Origin: Clostridium sp. OF03-18AA
GTDB lineage: Bacteria; Bacillota; Clostridia; Lachnospirales; Lachnospiraceae
Direction of reading: 5' to 3'
Length of the DNA stretch: 64,000 nt
NCBI RefSeq assembly: GCF_003478035.1
Contig: NZ_QUEP01000013.1
Coordinates: 19,126-83,125, forward strand
Both the position numbers and the translations under genes were made by a program. Under the pieces are notes generated by a model that saw only the letters and a program-made list of their open reading frames with translations, was not told where the DNA came from and did no database searches. Positions 56,340 through 64,000 of this stretch are shown piece after piece. Position 1 is the stretch's first letter. Every line of letters starts with the position of its first letter.

Positions 56340-56879
56340 TTAGCTCTCTCCCAACAAAGCTCCCCGAATTGACCACTTTTCATTTTCAGTCAGCTCACCT
56401 GCCAGTGATTTCATAACACGCTCTGTTGAAAACCTTTTAAATCCAGCTAAATACTGTAATGTTTTTTCGTCTTTAATTTCTGCCAGGTTGATCCTATGAT
56501 TTTCCACTGCTGCAAGAATCTCTTCCCGCATCGCAATCTTATCCTTCTTCCCTGTACCTGTCCAGGAAATTAATTGATCGAATGCCAATATCAGATATTC
56601 AAAACAAATCATATCCAGGATTATGACATGACCAGCTGACCGATCAGCGAATGATCTCAGAATACGATATTTATTCCGGATATCCTGATTATCTACTACA
56701 TAATCAAATACAATATAATAGATATCTCCTGTATCCGGCTGCAGCTGATAGATTGCATCCAGAATTCCTTGATTGCTCTCTTTACTTTCGACAATAAGTT
56801 TACCCTCGAAGAAAAGCTGATTTACTAATTGCCAGAAATGAAGACCTGCACCAGTGTCCTCTGTCCATAAATACTTCAT
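56340..56879 (-). CDS. cassette protein C, 179 residues, unknown function
   Basis: No family recognised. The middle resembles an alpha/beta fold: GKLIVESKESNQGILDAIYQ (from residue 26) with Glu31, IYYIVFDYVVDNQDIRNKYR with Asp59 and Asp63, and HVIILDMICFEYLILAF (84-100). A hydrophobic strand followed by acid, then a second strand with spaced aspartates, is weakly reminiscent of TOPRIM-like nuclease folds, but the classic DxD is not there. The ATG is one base after the ATPase stop, with AGGA upstream. It is more AT-rich than flanking cob genes. Confidence 0.6.
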   Translation of the reverse strand: MKYLWTEDTGAGLHFWQLVNQLFFEGKLIVESKESNQGILDAIYQLQPDTGDIYYIVFDYVVDNQDIRNKYRILRSFADRSAGHVIILDMICFEYLILAFDQLISWTGTGKKDKIAMREEILAAVENHRINLAEIKDEKTLQYLAGFKRFSTERVMKSLAGELTENEKWSIRGALLGES

Positions 56880-56880
56880 A

Positions 56881-57282
56881 TCAAACTTCCTCTTCTAGAG
56901 TTATCTTATTATCTGCCAGTTCCAATACCTTAAAGCTCTTATCCGAAACATTCAGGCCATCACAGTTCCTTAAGAAAAGCATATATTGATTTGAAAACTC
57001 AAAGTTAATAAATCTTCGGATCTCGTCATTGATCAGAATATCAGCATTATCGATCACAATAAAATTATTTCTGCACGTTTCAAGATCCTCCTGGATATTT
57101 TCCGACCGATAATTAAATAATTTTATAGCATGATATGCGTCAGTTTGTCTCAAGTCCTCAAGCATTTCATAAAGGACTGTTTTTCCGGTTCCGCTGTCGC
57201 CTCCGACAAGAGTAATGCGATCGTCAAAAGACAGATCATAGGAAAAAGGAGCTGCCTGAAAAGTAATATTTTTATAAATCAT
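56881..57282 (-). CDS. cassette protein B, minimal P-loop ATPase
   Basis: 133 residues only. Walker A is GGDSGTGKT (27-35) and Walker B NFIVIDNADILI (73-84), with a further strand ending YMLFLRN (100-106). There is no ABC signature and no visible arginine finger. AGGAG eight bases before the ATG at 57282 fixes the start; the frame overlaps the end of protein A by eleven bases. Such a small stand-alone NTPase probably works with a partner, most likely its neighbours. Confidence 0.7.
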   Translation of the reverse strand: MIYKNITFQAAPFSYDLSFDDRITLVGGDSGTGKTVLYEMLEDLRQTDAYHAIKLFNYRSENIQEDLETCRNNFIVIDNADILINDEIRRFINFEFSNQYMLFLRNCDGLNVSDKSFKVLELADNKITLEEEV

Positions 57283-57724
57283 TTTTCTCTCTCCTTTCAT
57301 ACTCTCTGGTCCACCAGGTCTGATATCCAGCATTTCCTGTCACCACATCTTTCTCATTAAAACGAATTTCTGCATTGTCCGGAATTTCAACAAAACTTGG
57401 ACGTGACATATAAATCTTTATGTGATCCAGCTGAAATATCATCTTCAAAACATTGGGACCACACTCTTCAACACATACCACTTTTTCTGGATGTTTTACA
57501 ATATTCAGCAAGGTTTTACACCCAGAAGATAAGTTTCGGATTGTTCCCAGTCCATACTTTGTTTCTATGTGCTTATCAGGTGTCAGGATTGCATCATCCG
57601 CTTGAAAAATCAGATTTTTATCCTGTTCTGTCATTTCTTCATTGCTTGTGTTTAAATTAAAATAGAGATCATTTTTCAGGATCCAATTGGAAGATTCTTT
57701 TTTTTCTGTATAAATATCGATCAT
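57272..57724 (-). CDS. cassette protein A, DUF4869-like
   Basis: 150 residues beginning MIDIYTEKKESSNWILKNDL. The region GLGTIRNLSSGCKTLLNIVK followed by CVEECGPNVLKMIF resembles the LSGGVKTLI...CGDNC pattern I associate with DUF4869, a family of unknown function; this match is from memory and uncertain. It ends in a charged tail (YERREKNDL). First gene of the three-gene cassette, 20 bp downstream of cbiB and apparently transcribed with it. Confidence 0.6.
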   Translation of the reverse strand: MIDIYTEKKESSNWILKNDLYFNLNTSNEEMTEQDKNLIFQADDAILTPDKHIETKYGLGTIRNLSSGCKTLLNIVKHPEKVVCVEECGPNVLKMIFQLDHIKIYMSRPSFVEIPDNAEIRFNEKDVVTGNAGYQTWWTREYERREKNDL

Positions 57725-57743
57725 GTCAATCCTAGCTCCTTAC

Positions 57744-58739
57744 TTATAATTTCGATAAAATCTCCATAGCTGCTTCCCACACCGCACAGATCCCCATCAG
57801 GATCCACGACGTCCGGTAAAGAAGTCTGTTTGCCCGGCGGATATCCTCCGGTTCCACCGGCCGCAGATCATCTCCGATATATTTCTTCTTTACGAGTTTT
57901 CCAAAGTACCACGCGTCCCCGGCAAGGCGCACCCGTAGCGCTCCGGCACAGACCGACTCTGTCTGCGCGGAATTCGGGCTCGCATGGTTGAAACGGTCCC
58001 TCAGGAAGATCTTTTTCGCATTTTTTCCGTCAAATTCGTGCCTTTTGGACGGCAGATACGCCGCAAAGATCATGATCCAGGCGCAGAGTCTCGATGGAAT
58101 AAAATTCAAGACATCGTCCAGTTTCGCAGCCGCCCGTCCAAGGTACAGATATTTGTCATTCTTATACCCGACCATTGAATCCATCGTATTGACTGCCTTG
58201 TATACCCAGCCGAGGACCGGTCCGCCGATCGCCATGTAAAAGAGCGGTGCCGCAACACCGTCTGACGTATTTTCCGCGACTGTCTCCACCGCCGCCTTCG
58301 TGACACCAGTCATATCGAGCACTTTAGTATCCCGCCCAACGATCATCGACACCGCATACCGCGCCGCTTCAAGGTCGTCCTTTTTCAATTCCCGGTACAC
58401 CTTCATGCTCTCATCCTTCAGGGATTTTACCGCAAAAAGCTGATAACACAGGATCACAGATGCCAGAAACCGGAGCCACGGGGAGATCCTGCCGCAGGTG
58501 TATAAGATCCCGCCGGATACGACCGCCGTTGTCCCGGTCACGAGAATAACAAGTACCACACCGCCAGCTAAGAGCGCACTCTCTCCCTCTCCAAAAAGCT
58601 TCCGGATCCCTTTCTCCAGAAATGAAATATAAGCCCCGATGAGCCGCACCGGATGATATAACCAGTGCGGATCCCCGAGGACCTGATCGAGCAGAAATCC
58701 GAGTGCGACCACTGCAAGTAATTCGAGTCTGTCTGTCAT
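57744..58739 (-). CDS. cbiB: adenosylcobinamide-phosphate synthase (CbiB/CobD)
   Basis: 331 residues, multi-pass membrane protein. Attaches the aminopropanol (phosphate) linker to adenosylcobyric acid. The family start LDQVLGDPHWLYHPVRLIGA, NTSDGVAAPLFYMAIGGPVLG (seen as SDGVAAPLFYMAIGGPVLG) and FNHASPNSAQTES are all visible. Confidence 0.94.
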   Translation of the reverse strand: MTDRLELLAVVALGFLLDQVLGDPHWLYHPVRLIGAYISFLEKGIRKLFGEGESALLAGGVVLVILVTGTTAVVSGGILYTCGRISPWLRFLASVILCYQLFAVKSLKDESMKVYRELKKDDLEAARYAVSMIVGRDTKVLDMTGVTKAAVETVAENTSDGVAAPLFYMAIGGPVLGWVYKAVNTMDSMVGYKNDKYLYLGRAAAKLDDVLNFIPSRLCAWIMIFAAYLPSKRHEFDGKNAKKIFLRDRFNHASPNSAQTESVCAGALRVRLAGDAWYFGKLVKKKYIGDDLRPVEPEDIRRANRLLYRTSWILMGICAVWEAAMEILSKL

Positions 58740-58831
58740 AAAAATCTTCCTTTAATGTTTGTTCCGTTCGTTGTCTATCATACCGCAAAACCGGCATTCC
58801 TCATATAGTGAACTGGTCTGATTTTTCTGCG

Positions 58832-59122
58832 TCATTTTAAATATTTTCCATTATTCTTATAAGCCATGATGATGATCACGATCGTCAGCACAAGAAACAG
58901 TCCAAGCCATAAAAATGCCGGAAAAACACGGCAAAGATACATTACCAAAAACGCAAGATCCAGCCCCCAGAGCATCTTTGTGACGCCCTCCGTATGGCAC
59001 CATTTCGCCCGTTCCTCGTCCTCAACCAGAATTTTCGAGCTGATCGGCGTATAGATCCCACTGACAACAAGTGCACCGTAGATCAGAAATCCGATGCTGC
59101 ATACCGATAATAAAAGAATCAT
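58832..59122 (-). CDS. small membrane protein inside the cobalamin operon
   Basis: 96 residues with three hydrophobic segments (MILLLSVCSIGFLIYGALVV, LWGLDLAFLVMYLCRVF, and a C-terminal WLGLFLVLTIVIIIMAY). Between the first two is a soluble loop with EDEERAKWCHTEG. The long frame upstream of 59122 is not used: it is basic, repetitive and overlaps cobC. GGGGG about nine bases before the ATG supports this start. No family recognised. Confidence 0.65.
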   Translation of the reverse strand: MILLLSVCSIGFLIYGALVVSGIYTPISSKILVEDEERAKWCHTEGVTKMLWGLDLAFLVMYLCRVFPAFLWLGLFLVLTIVIIIMAYKNNGKYLK

Positions 59123-59135
59123 GATTTTACACCCC

Positions 59136-59768
59136 CTATGATATTGGATTGTTCCGAAGAAACCGCACCTGACCGATCCGTCCATCCGGCGTTTCGATCT
59201 CCCCAAAGATCCCCTCGCCGTTCCCGACCTGCCAGTCATAGTAACTCTTCCGTTCTTTTGCAAGCGCCTCCATGACGGCCATGATCGTTCCCCCGTGGAC
59301 GACGAAGACGAGTGTTTTGTCCGGATCCTCTGTCTCCCAGAAGAATCTCGCAAGGATCTCCCGGAACGCCTTCACAGTCCGCGCTTTAAACGTTTCCGTG
59401 CTCTCCCCGCCCGGGAATCCCTCAGCTCCCATCGTGTCAATAAAATGCTGATATTCCATGTCCCCTGAGAGTTCCAGATAGTTTTTATATTCAAACTTTC
59501 CAAAATCACACTCGGAAAGATCTTCGACCCGAACCCTCGGGACCTGCGGATAATCATGTTCCGGAAATAGTGTTTCCGCAGTCTCAAGGCAGCGTTTCAT
59601 CGGGCTTGTGATGATCGCCGCAGGTTTTCCGGCAAGTTTCCGGATTTTTTTTGCCTCTTTGCCAAGCGTTTCGAGGGATTCCTGCGTCAGACTCTCATCC
59701 GTCCTGCCCACATATCGTTTCTCCAGGTTCCCCGGCGTTGCCCCATGCCGGATCAGTAAAAGTTTCAC
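59136..59768 (-). CDS. cobC: alpha-ribazole phosphatase / histidine phosphatase
   Basis: 210 residues. Catalytic histidine in LIRHGATPGNLEKRYVG (His8), GGESTETFKARTVKAF and the second histidine in FVVHGGTIMAV. In this neighbourhood the expected role is dephosphorylation of alpha-ribazole-5'-phosphate. A general phosphoglycerate mutase-like role cannot be excluded by sequence. It starts immediately after the cobS stop. Confidence 0.9.
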   Translation of the reverse strand: MKLLLIRHGATPGNLEKRYVGRTDESLTQESLETLGKEAKKIRKLAGKPAAIITSPMKRCLETAETLFPEHDYPQVPRVRVEDLSECDFGKFEYKNYLELSGDMEYQHFIDTMGAEGFPGGESTETFKARTVKAFREILARFFWETEDPDKTLVFVVHGGTIMAVMEALAKERKSYYDWQVGNGEGIFGEIETPDGRIGQVRFLRNNPIS

Positions 59769-60521
59769 TTAAAACACCGCCTTTCCGATCACCGCCGCGA
59801 GCAGGATCCCAAGCTCACAGATCTGCAGGAAGAAACCGGCAAGATCTCCGGTCACACCACCGAATTCCTGTACTGCCATGTGGCGATACCAAAGGAAGAT
59901 CAAAACCGTTGTAATTACAACAACACCGCCGCAGATACCGCCAAAGAGCAGTTCCAGAAATGCCGTCAGGAAAAAGATCACGAGCATGCAGACTGCCACG
60001 GTCTTCTTTCTCGCATCCTTCATAAAATCTGCCAGCATCCCATGTTTTCGCGCCTCCGGAAATGTTGCGGTGGAAAGACCGCTGAGCGCCCTGGAAAGAA
60101 TAAACCCGATCGCTGTGAGGAGCGCACTTTCCTCATCAAGTTCCGTGCACGCCGCCGCGTAGAGGATCAGATACAGTCCTCCGAAGATCACCGCAAACGC
60201 TCCTGTGTGCGTGTCCTTTAAGATTCCCAGCTTCTTCTCCCGGTCGCCATATGACGCTCTTGCATCGCAGGTGTCCATAAATCCGTCCATGTGGATCCCG
60301 CCCGTGATAAAAAGCGGCACTGCGAGGAGGATCCCCGCTGCCAGGATCTTTCCCGTCAGGATCCTGTCAAGCAGCAGATACATTCCAAAAAACACCGCTC
60401 CGATCACTGCCCCGATCGCGGGAAAAAAGCACATGGCGTATTTCATGTCCTCTTCCTTCCACTCAAACATCGGCATCGGGATCCTGGAATACATCGAAAA
60501 CGCTATGATCGCCGCTCTCAT
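59769..60521 (-). CDS. cobS: adenosylcobinamide-GDP ribazoletransferase (cobalamin synthase)
   Basis: 250 residues, about six membrane helices. Joins the nucleotide loop to adenosylcobinamide-GDP. Start AAIIAFSMYSRIPMPMFEWK and the metal-binding GGIHMDGFMDTCDARASYG (about residues 73-91) are typical. The ATG overlaps the cobT stop by four bases. Confidence 0.94.
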   Translation of the reverse strand: MRAAIIAFSMYSRIPMPMFEWKEEDMKYAMCFFPAIGAVIGAVFFGMYLLLDRILTGKILAAGILLAVPLFITGGIHMDGFMDTCDARASYGDREKKLGILKDTHTGAFAVIFGGLYLILYAAACTELDEESALLTAIGFILSRALSGLSTATFPEARKHGMLADFMKDARKKTVAVCMLVIFFLTAFLELLFGGICGGVVVITTVLIFLWYRHMAVQEFGGVTGDLAGFFLQICELGILLAAVIGKAVF

Positions 60522-61693
60522 GTCCGGACCTCCTTCTCATAATCCACGTACTGCTCGACGGAAATGTCGGAAAATGTGCTCATCTCTTCGTAAACACTCG
60601 CCCCCATCTTTAAGAGCGGGATCATCGCCACAGCCCCGCTTCCCTCGCCGAGATGCATCCCAAGATGGAGCGGCGCCGGAAGTCCAAGCATTTCAAGAAC
60701 CGCTTTTCCGGCCGGTTCCCTGGAAATGTGCGAGGCAAAGAGATAATCTTTCGCCTCCCGGCGGATCAGGACCGCGAGAAGTGCCGATACAGTCGAGAGG
60801 AACCCGTCCATGAGGACCGGAAGTCCGGCCGCCGCCCCGCCTAAAAAGAGCCCGGTCATTCCCGCAAGGTCAAAACCGCCAAGCTCCGAAAGGACCGTCA
60901 CAGCCGAGAGCGCCCCATTCTCATAATCTTCCTTCGTTCCGCCCTGGTACTGCGGATATGTTTCATAAAAGCGGCCGACCGCCATCGAAACCGCCCGTTT
61001 TTTCTTTTCCAGCCCGGCATCCGAAAGTCCGGCTCCCCGTCCGGTCGCTTCCTCCGGGGAAAGTCCCGTGAGCACTGCGCTCATCGCGGCAGCAGGCGTC
61101 GTATTTCCGATTCCCATCTCACCTGCAGCGAGAAGCTCATATCCCATATCCCGGAACGTAAACGCAAGTTCGATCCCGGAAACAAGCGCCTGCAGGCAGT
61201 CCCCTCTGCTCATCGCAGGTTCTCTCACGATATTTCCGGAACCTCTCGCAATCTTTCGGTCCAGGATCCGGTGCGGATCCGGCTGTTTTACTCCGATCAC
61301 TTCACAGTCCATTCCCATGTCCACCGGATAAAGATCTGTTCCGGCAATCCGGCACATTTTGGAAGTTGAAGTCTCCCCCCGCGTGAAATTCTCCGCCACG
61401 ATCCGGGTCACTTCCTTCCCGGTCTGGGTCACGCCTTCCGAAACGACGCCATGATCCGCGCACATGACTGCAAGTGCGGACTTATCAAGCGTGATCCCGG
61501 ACGCACTCCGCCTGATCCCGGCAATCCTTATAATATCGTCCTCCAGGATCCCGAGACTGCCGATCGGCTTTGCAACGGAATCCCATCGCTTTTTTGCGAG
61601 TTCCATCGCATGGCGGTCGGCTGGGACGATCTGTTTCAGATAGCTTTGAAATTTTTCTTCGATTGTCTCTGTTGTCATCGTGTTGTCACTCAT
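60518..61693 (-). CDS. cobT: nicotinate-nucleotide-dimethylbenzimidazole phosphoribosyltransferase
   Basis: 391 residues. Forms alpha-ribazole-5'-phosphate from a lower-ligand base. Key parts are KPIGSLGILED (about 43), VMCADHGVVSEGVTQTG (about 72-88), GEMGIGNTTPAAAMSAVLTG (about 165) and the C-terminal LGMHLGEGSGAVAMIPLL. It is longer than the usual about 350 residues, partly at the C-terminus. Confidence 0.95.
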   Translation of the reverse strand: MSDNTMTTETIEEKFQSYLKQIVPADRHAMELAKKRWDSVAKPIGSLGILEDDIIRIAGIRRSASGITLDKSALAVMCADHGVVSEGVTQTGKEVTRIVAENFTRGETSTSKMCRIAGTDLYPVDMGMDCEVIGVKQPDPHRILDRKIARGSGNIVREPAMSRGDCLQALVSGIELAFTFRDMGYELLAAGEMGIGNTTPAAAMSAVLTGLSPEEATGRGAGLSDAGLEKKKRAVSMAVGRFYETYPQYQGGTKEDYENGALSAVTVLSELGGFDLAGMTGLFLGGAAAGLPVLMDGFLSTVSALLAVLIRREAKDYLFASHISREPAGKAVLEMLGLPAPLHLGMHLGEGSGAVAMIPLLKMGASVYEEMSTFSDISVEQYVDYEKEVRT

Positions 61694-61707
61694 TATCTTT
61701 CCTTATG

Positions 61708-63285
61708 TCATTCTTTTTGGATTTCCCAAATGGCTTCTCTCCAGCTTTGTGCCTGCTTTACAAAATGCTCCGCGATCTCCAGATTGCTGTAAAAATACAG
61801 ATGTGGGAAACCGGCATAGAAGCTTTCTGTTGTGTATCCGCACTCCCAGCCGCGGGTCCCGACCGGTTTCTTCGCCTGAAAATCAGTTCCATTTTCCGGT
61901 GAATCCCAGTGGTGGAATTCATGGGCGCGAAACTGAGTTTCCTCCGGTCCGAGAAGTCCGTCCTTTTTCGCTGTCACGGTAATGTAGCCGAATCTTCCAA
62001 GTTTCCCTGTATCCTGGCTGTTTCCCGGAAGAACACCGGCCATTTCCCAGCACTTTCCAGCCGGATCTTCGATCGACTCCTTCAAATAGAGATACCCGCC
62101 GCACTCTGCGATACAGGGCATCCCATTCCTGATCGCCTCCCGAATCGAAGAAAGCATCATTTTATTCTCTGAAAGTGCCTTCACATGAAGCTCCGGATAT
62201 CCGCCACCAAGATACAGCGCAGATGCCTCCGGCGGGATCTCCTGATCCCGGATCGGGGAAAAATATTGGATCCTGGCTCCAAGTTTTTTTAAAAGATCCA
62301 GGTTGTCCTCATAGTAAAAACAGAACGCCTCGTCTCTTGCAGCTGCGATCACGGGGATGCAGGAGTTTTTATTATCTGCTACAGGCGCTTCCAATTCTCT
62401 TTTTCCCTGAAAAATTGCTCTGCTTCCATCAAAAACCGCATGACACGCAGTATGGACAGCTGCTGCTCCTGATATTGTTTTTCCTTCCTGTTTTTTTATG
62501 ATTTCCGGAATCTTAATTAGAAGTTCCGGAGCTTCCTCCGCTGCTTCCAGTATCCCATCCAGATCGATCCCCGCACGGATCTTCTCCTTTACAAGCTCCA
62601 GCTTTTCCCTGAGCCCCGGGATCTCCTCCGGCATGACAAGCCCCAGATGGCGTGATTCCAGAGTCAGATCCCTGAGTTCCGGAATATATCCGAACACGCG
62701 GATCCCCAGCTCCTGCTCTGCCTTTTTCTTAAGTCCCGGATATATCATCGAAGACAGCCGGTTAAAGATCACGCCTGCAACATGGCTCCTCTCCTGATAC
62801 TCCATAAAGCCCTTGATCGAGGCAAGTGCCGAAAGACTCCGTCCCTTCATGTCAACGATCAGGATCACCGGTGTATCCGTAAGATCCGCCACTTCCCATG
62901 CGCTGGCGCGCTCCGAAACACCGCCGAGACCATCATAAAATCCCATCACACCCTCAAGGACCGCGATCCGGCTCGACGGAAGCCCCTTATTCTCCAGAAC
63001 TTCCCGTCCCAGCAGATACCGCAGTGTATCCGCCCCCACAAAAAAGCTGTCCAGATTTCGCGATGGAATCTCCAGCACCGTCCGGTGAAACATCGGGTCG
63101 ATATAATCGGGGCCACACTTAAAGGCGCGCACCGCCTCAATCCGCTCCTTTAGGAGTGAAAGAAGCACACAGGTGAAAAATGTCTTCCCACCACCGCTCT
63201 TTTCGGCGGCGATCATGATGCGGGGGAGACGGATGGAAGTTGGAGTGCTCTCTTCTGATAATCCATTTTTTAACATATTCATCAT
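61708..63285 (-). CDS. cbiA: cobyrinate a,c-diamide synthase
   Basis: 525 residues, about 60 more than usual. ATP-dependent amidation of the a and c side chains. P-loop region IMIAAEKSGGGKTFFTCVLL (from about residue 24), VLEGVMGFYDGLGG (about 110), glutaminase cysteine in CIAECGGYLYLKES (about 390) and histidines in RAHEFHHWDSPE. The extra length includes a linker near 260-300 (EIIKKQEGKTISGAAAVH). First gene of the operon; no B12 riboswitch is recognisable in front of it. Confidence 0.93.
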   Translation of the reverse strand: MMNMLKNGLSEESTPTSIRLPRIMIAAEKSGGGKTFFTCVLLSLLKERIEAVRAFKCGPDYIDPMFHRTVLEIPSRNLDSFFVGADTLRYLLGREVLENKGLPSSRIAVLEGVMGFYDGLGGVSERASAWEVADLTDTPVILIVDMKGRSLSALASIKGFMEYQERSHVAGVIFNRLSSMIYPGLKKKAEQELGIRVFGYIPELRDLTLESRHLGLVMPEEIPGLREKLELVKEKIRAGIDLDGILEAAEEAPELLIKIPEIIKKQEGKTISGAAAVHTACHAVFDGSRAIFQGKRELEAPVADNKNSCIPVIAAARDEAFCFYYEDNLDLLKKLGARIQYFSPIRDQEIPPEASALYLGGGYPELHVKALSENKMMLSSIREAIRNGMPCIAECGGYLYLKESIEDPAGKCWEMAGVLPGNSQDTGKLGRFGYITVTAKKDGLLGPEETQFRAHEFHHWDSPENGTDFQAKKPVGTRGWECGYTTESFYAGFPHLYFYSNLEIAEHFVKQAQSWREAIWEIQKE

Positions 63286-63306
63286 TCCAGATCTTGCCTC
63301 TCTAGT

Positions 63307-64000
63307 CTAAAAAGAGCTATTCTCAATCAAAATTTTCCAATATCCTTTTTGACTGGTTCCAATGCGCTGAATAATATTCTGGCTTTTCATTTTATCAATC
63401 TGATATTTTACACGATTAATTTTCCACCCCAATTGAGCTGCAATCTCTCTCTGTAATATCAGGCTGTTCTTTAATCAATGCCAGAACCGCTTTGCTCTTG
63501 TCTGTCAGGTTGTATTCCGTATACACGGAAATTTTCACAGCATCGTCGGTAAGCTTTTGAATATCTTGGTCGACTTTCTGAACATCTTGGTCGGTTCCAA
63601 TTCTTGTCTCTTCCATATTACGATAGAGATTAATGCGAAATCCAATCTCCATATCGCGAAACTCCGGCTCGCGTAATCCGTATTCCTGCATTGCTTCCAT
63701 CAATTTCGGAATGCCGCTGCCCCACGCCTCAATCAGATTCATATAAGAAAACGCATGTGCAAGCGCACGATTACGTATTTTCGAGTATCCCTCTTTCATC
63801 TTATCCAAAGTCACACCTGGCATAAAACCGCCCGGCGATGTAATTTCCAAACGGTCATCATAAATTGCTACCTGAATGTGCGAATTCTGCAAGAAACTAC
63901 AATTCATCACAGCATTAATAATTAGCTCCCGGATACTGTCCGGCGGAAGTTCATAAATATCTTTCCGATATGCCAATGTCTGATTGTAAACAAAACGGCA
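63307..64000 (-). pseudogene. RecG-like/AlbA-type ATP-binding regulator, 5' end outside window, frameshifted near the 3' end
   Basis: The frame is open to the window edge. The GHKL-like C-terminal ATPase region is visible (ELIINAVMNCSFLQNS, then DDRLEITSPGGFMPGV and LIEAWGSGIPKLMEAM), then a linker with Asp/Gln/Lys repeats (DQDVQKVDQDIQKL) and a winged helix. In the winged helix the GAGAGAGA tract at about 63440-63450 is one GA unit short; the frame then stops at 63416. With one more GA the sequence continues REIAAQLGWKINRVKYQIDK and ends naturally at 63307. So it is a two-base slip in a dinucleotide repeat. Confidence 0.75.

Noticed and set aside
63286..63415. possible cobalamin riboswitch before cbiA
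   Set aside because: No B12-box-like sequence is present; the interval instead encodes the shifted C-terminus of the regulator at the window edge.

Overview
The window looks like a chromosomal segment of an anaerobic, spore-forming Firmicute of class Clostridia, most likely Lachnospiraceae. This rests on gene content and order: the rpmB / Asp23 / DAK2-kinase locus, yicC-gmk-rpoZ, a GerW sporulation protein, a second type II topoisomerase pair, paired short chromate transporters, citrate lyase and an anaerobic-type cobalamin locus. Ribosome binding sites are of the strong AGGAGG type, and base composition is moderate except in a few AT-rich patches. No tRNA, rRNA, CRISPR array, insertion sequence or prophage was seen. 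Most genes lie on the minus strand.

Layout: 1-18.1 kb is mainly housekeeping: topB (cut by the window edge), an EamA permease, galM, asd, deoD, the parE-parC pair, a two-gene chromate transporter, a DUF4340 lipoprotein, a GNAT enzyme, an HD protein, recG, a FakA-type kinase with its Asp23 neighbour, and rpmB. 18.1-22.9 kb is an accessory patch. It holds small membrane proteins, a strongly folded 133-bp element, a duplicated 45-residue micro-gene missing from ordinary ORF lists, an AT-rich sigma factor / DUF4367 / small protein / membrane protein operon, and a deleted AAA-PD-(D/E)XK gene. 22.9-29.8 kb returns to core genes: gerW, DUF2953, cinA C-terminal domain, pgsA, rimO, rpoZ, gmk, yicC.

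29.9-35.6 kb is a metal- or chelate-uptake operon (binding lipoprotein, FecCD permease, ATPase, DUF364 protein, bicupin). It is followed by a Crp/Fnr regulator whose helix-turn-helix is frameshifted in a run of six G. Matching GTTAG-N6-CTAAC palindromes sit in front of both the operon and the regulator. 35.7-46.3 kb is an oligopeptide import operon with two binding proteins, translationally coupled to a leucyl aminopeptidase and divergent from a LacI-family regulator. 46.6-52.1 kb is a citrate locus (citDEF plus an internally deleted CitMHS transporter, with divergent LysR and citX), followed by rqcH.

53.9-63.3 kb is a cobalamin operon: cbiA, cobT, cobS, cobC, a small membrane protein, cbiB, cobQ and cbiC. 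Between cbiB and cobQ sits an unrelated, AT-richer three-gene cassette: a 150-residue protein, a minimal P-loop ATPase and a 179-residue protein. This is the best candidate for an undescribed system here. The right edge holds the 3' end of a RecG-like/AlbA-type ATP-binding regulator, frameshifted in a GA repeat.

Other unusual points are a 90-bp non-coding repeat present twice 35 kb apart, and two independent frameshifts located exactly in simple-sequence tracts. Start positions were moved from the longest open frame wherever a ribosome binding site clearly indicated an internal start.
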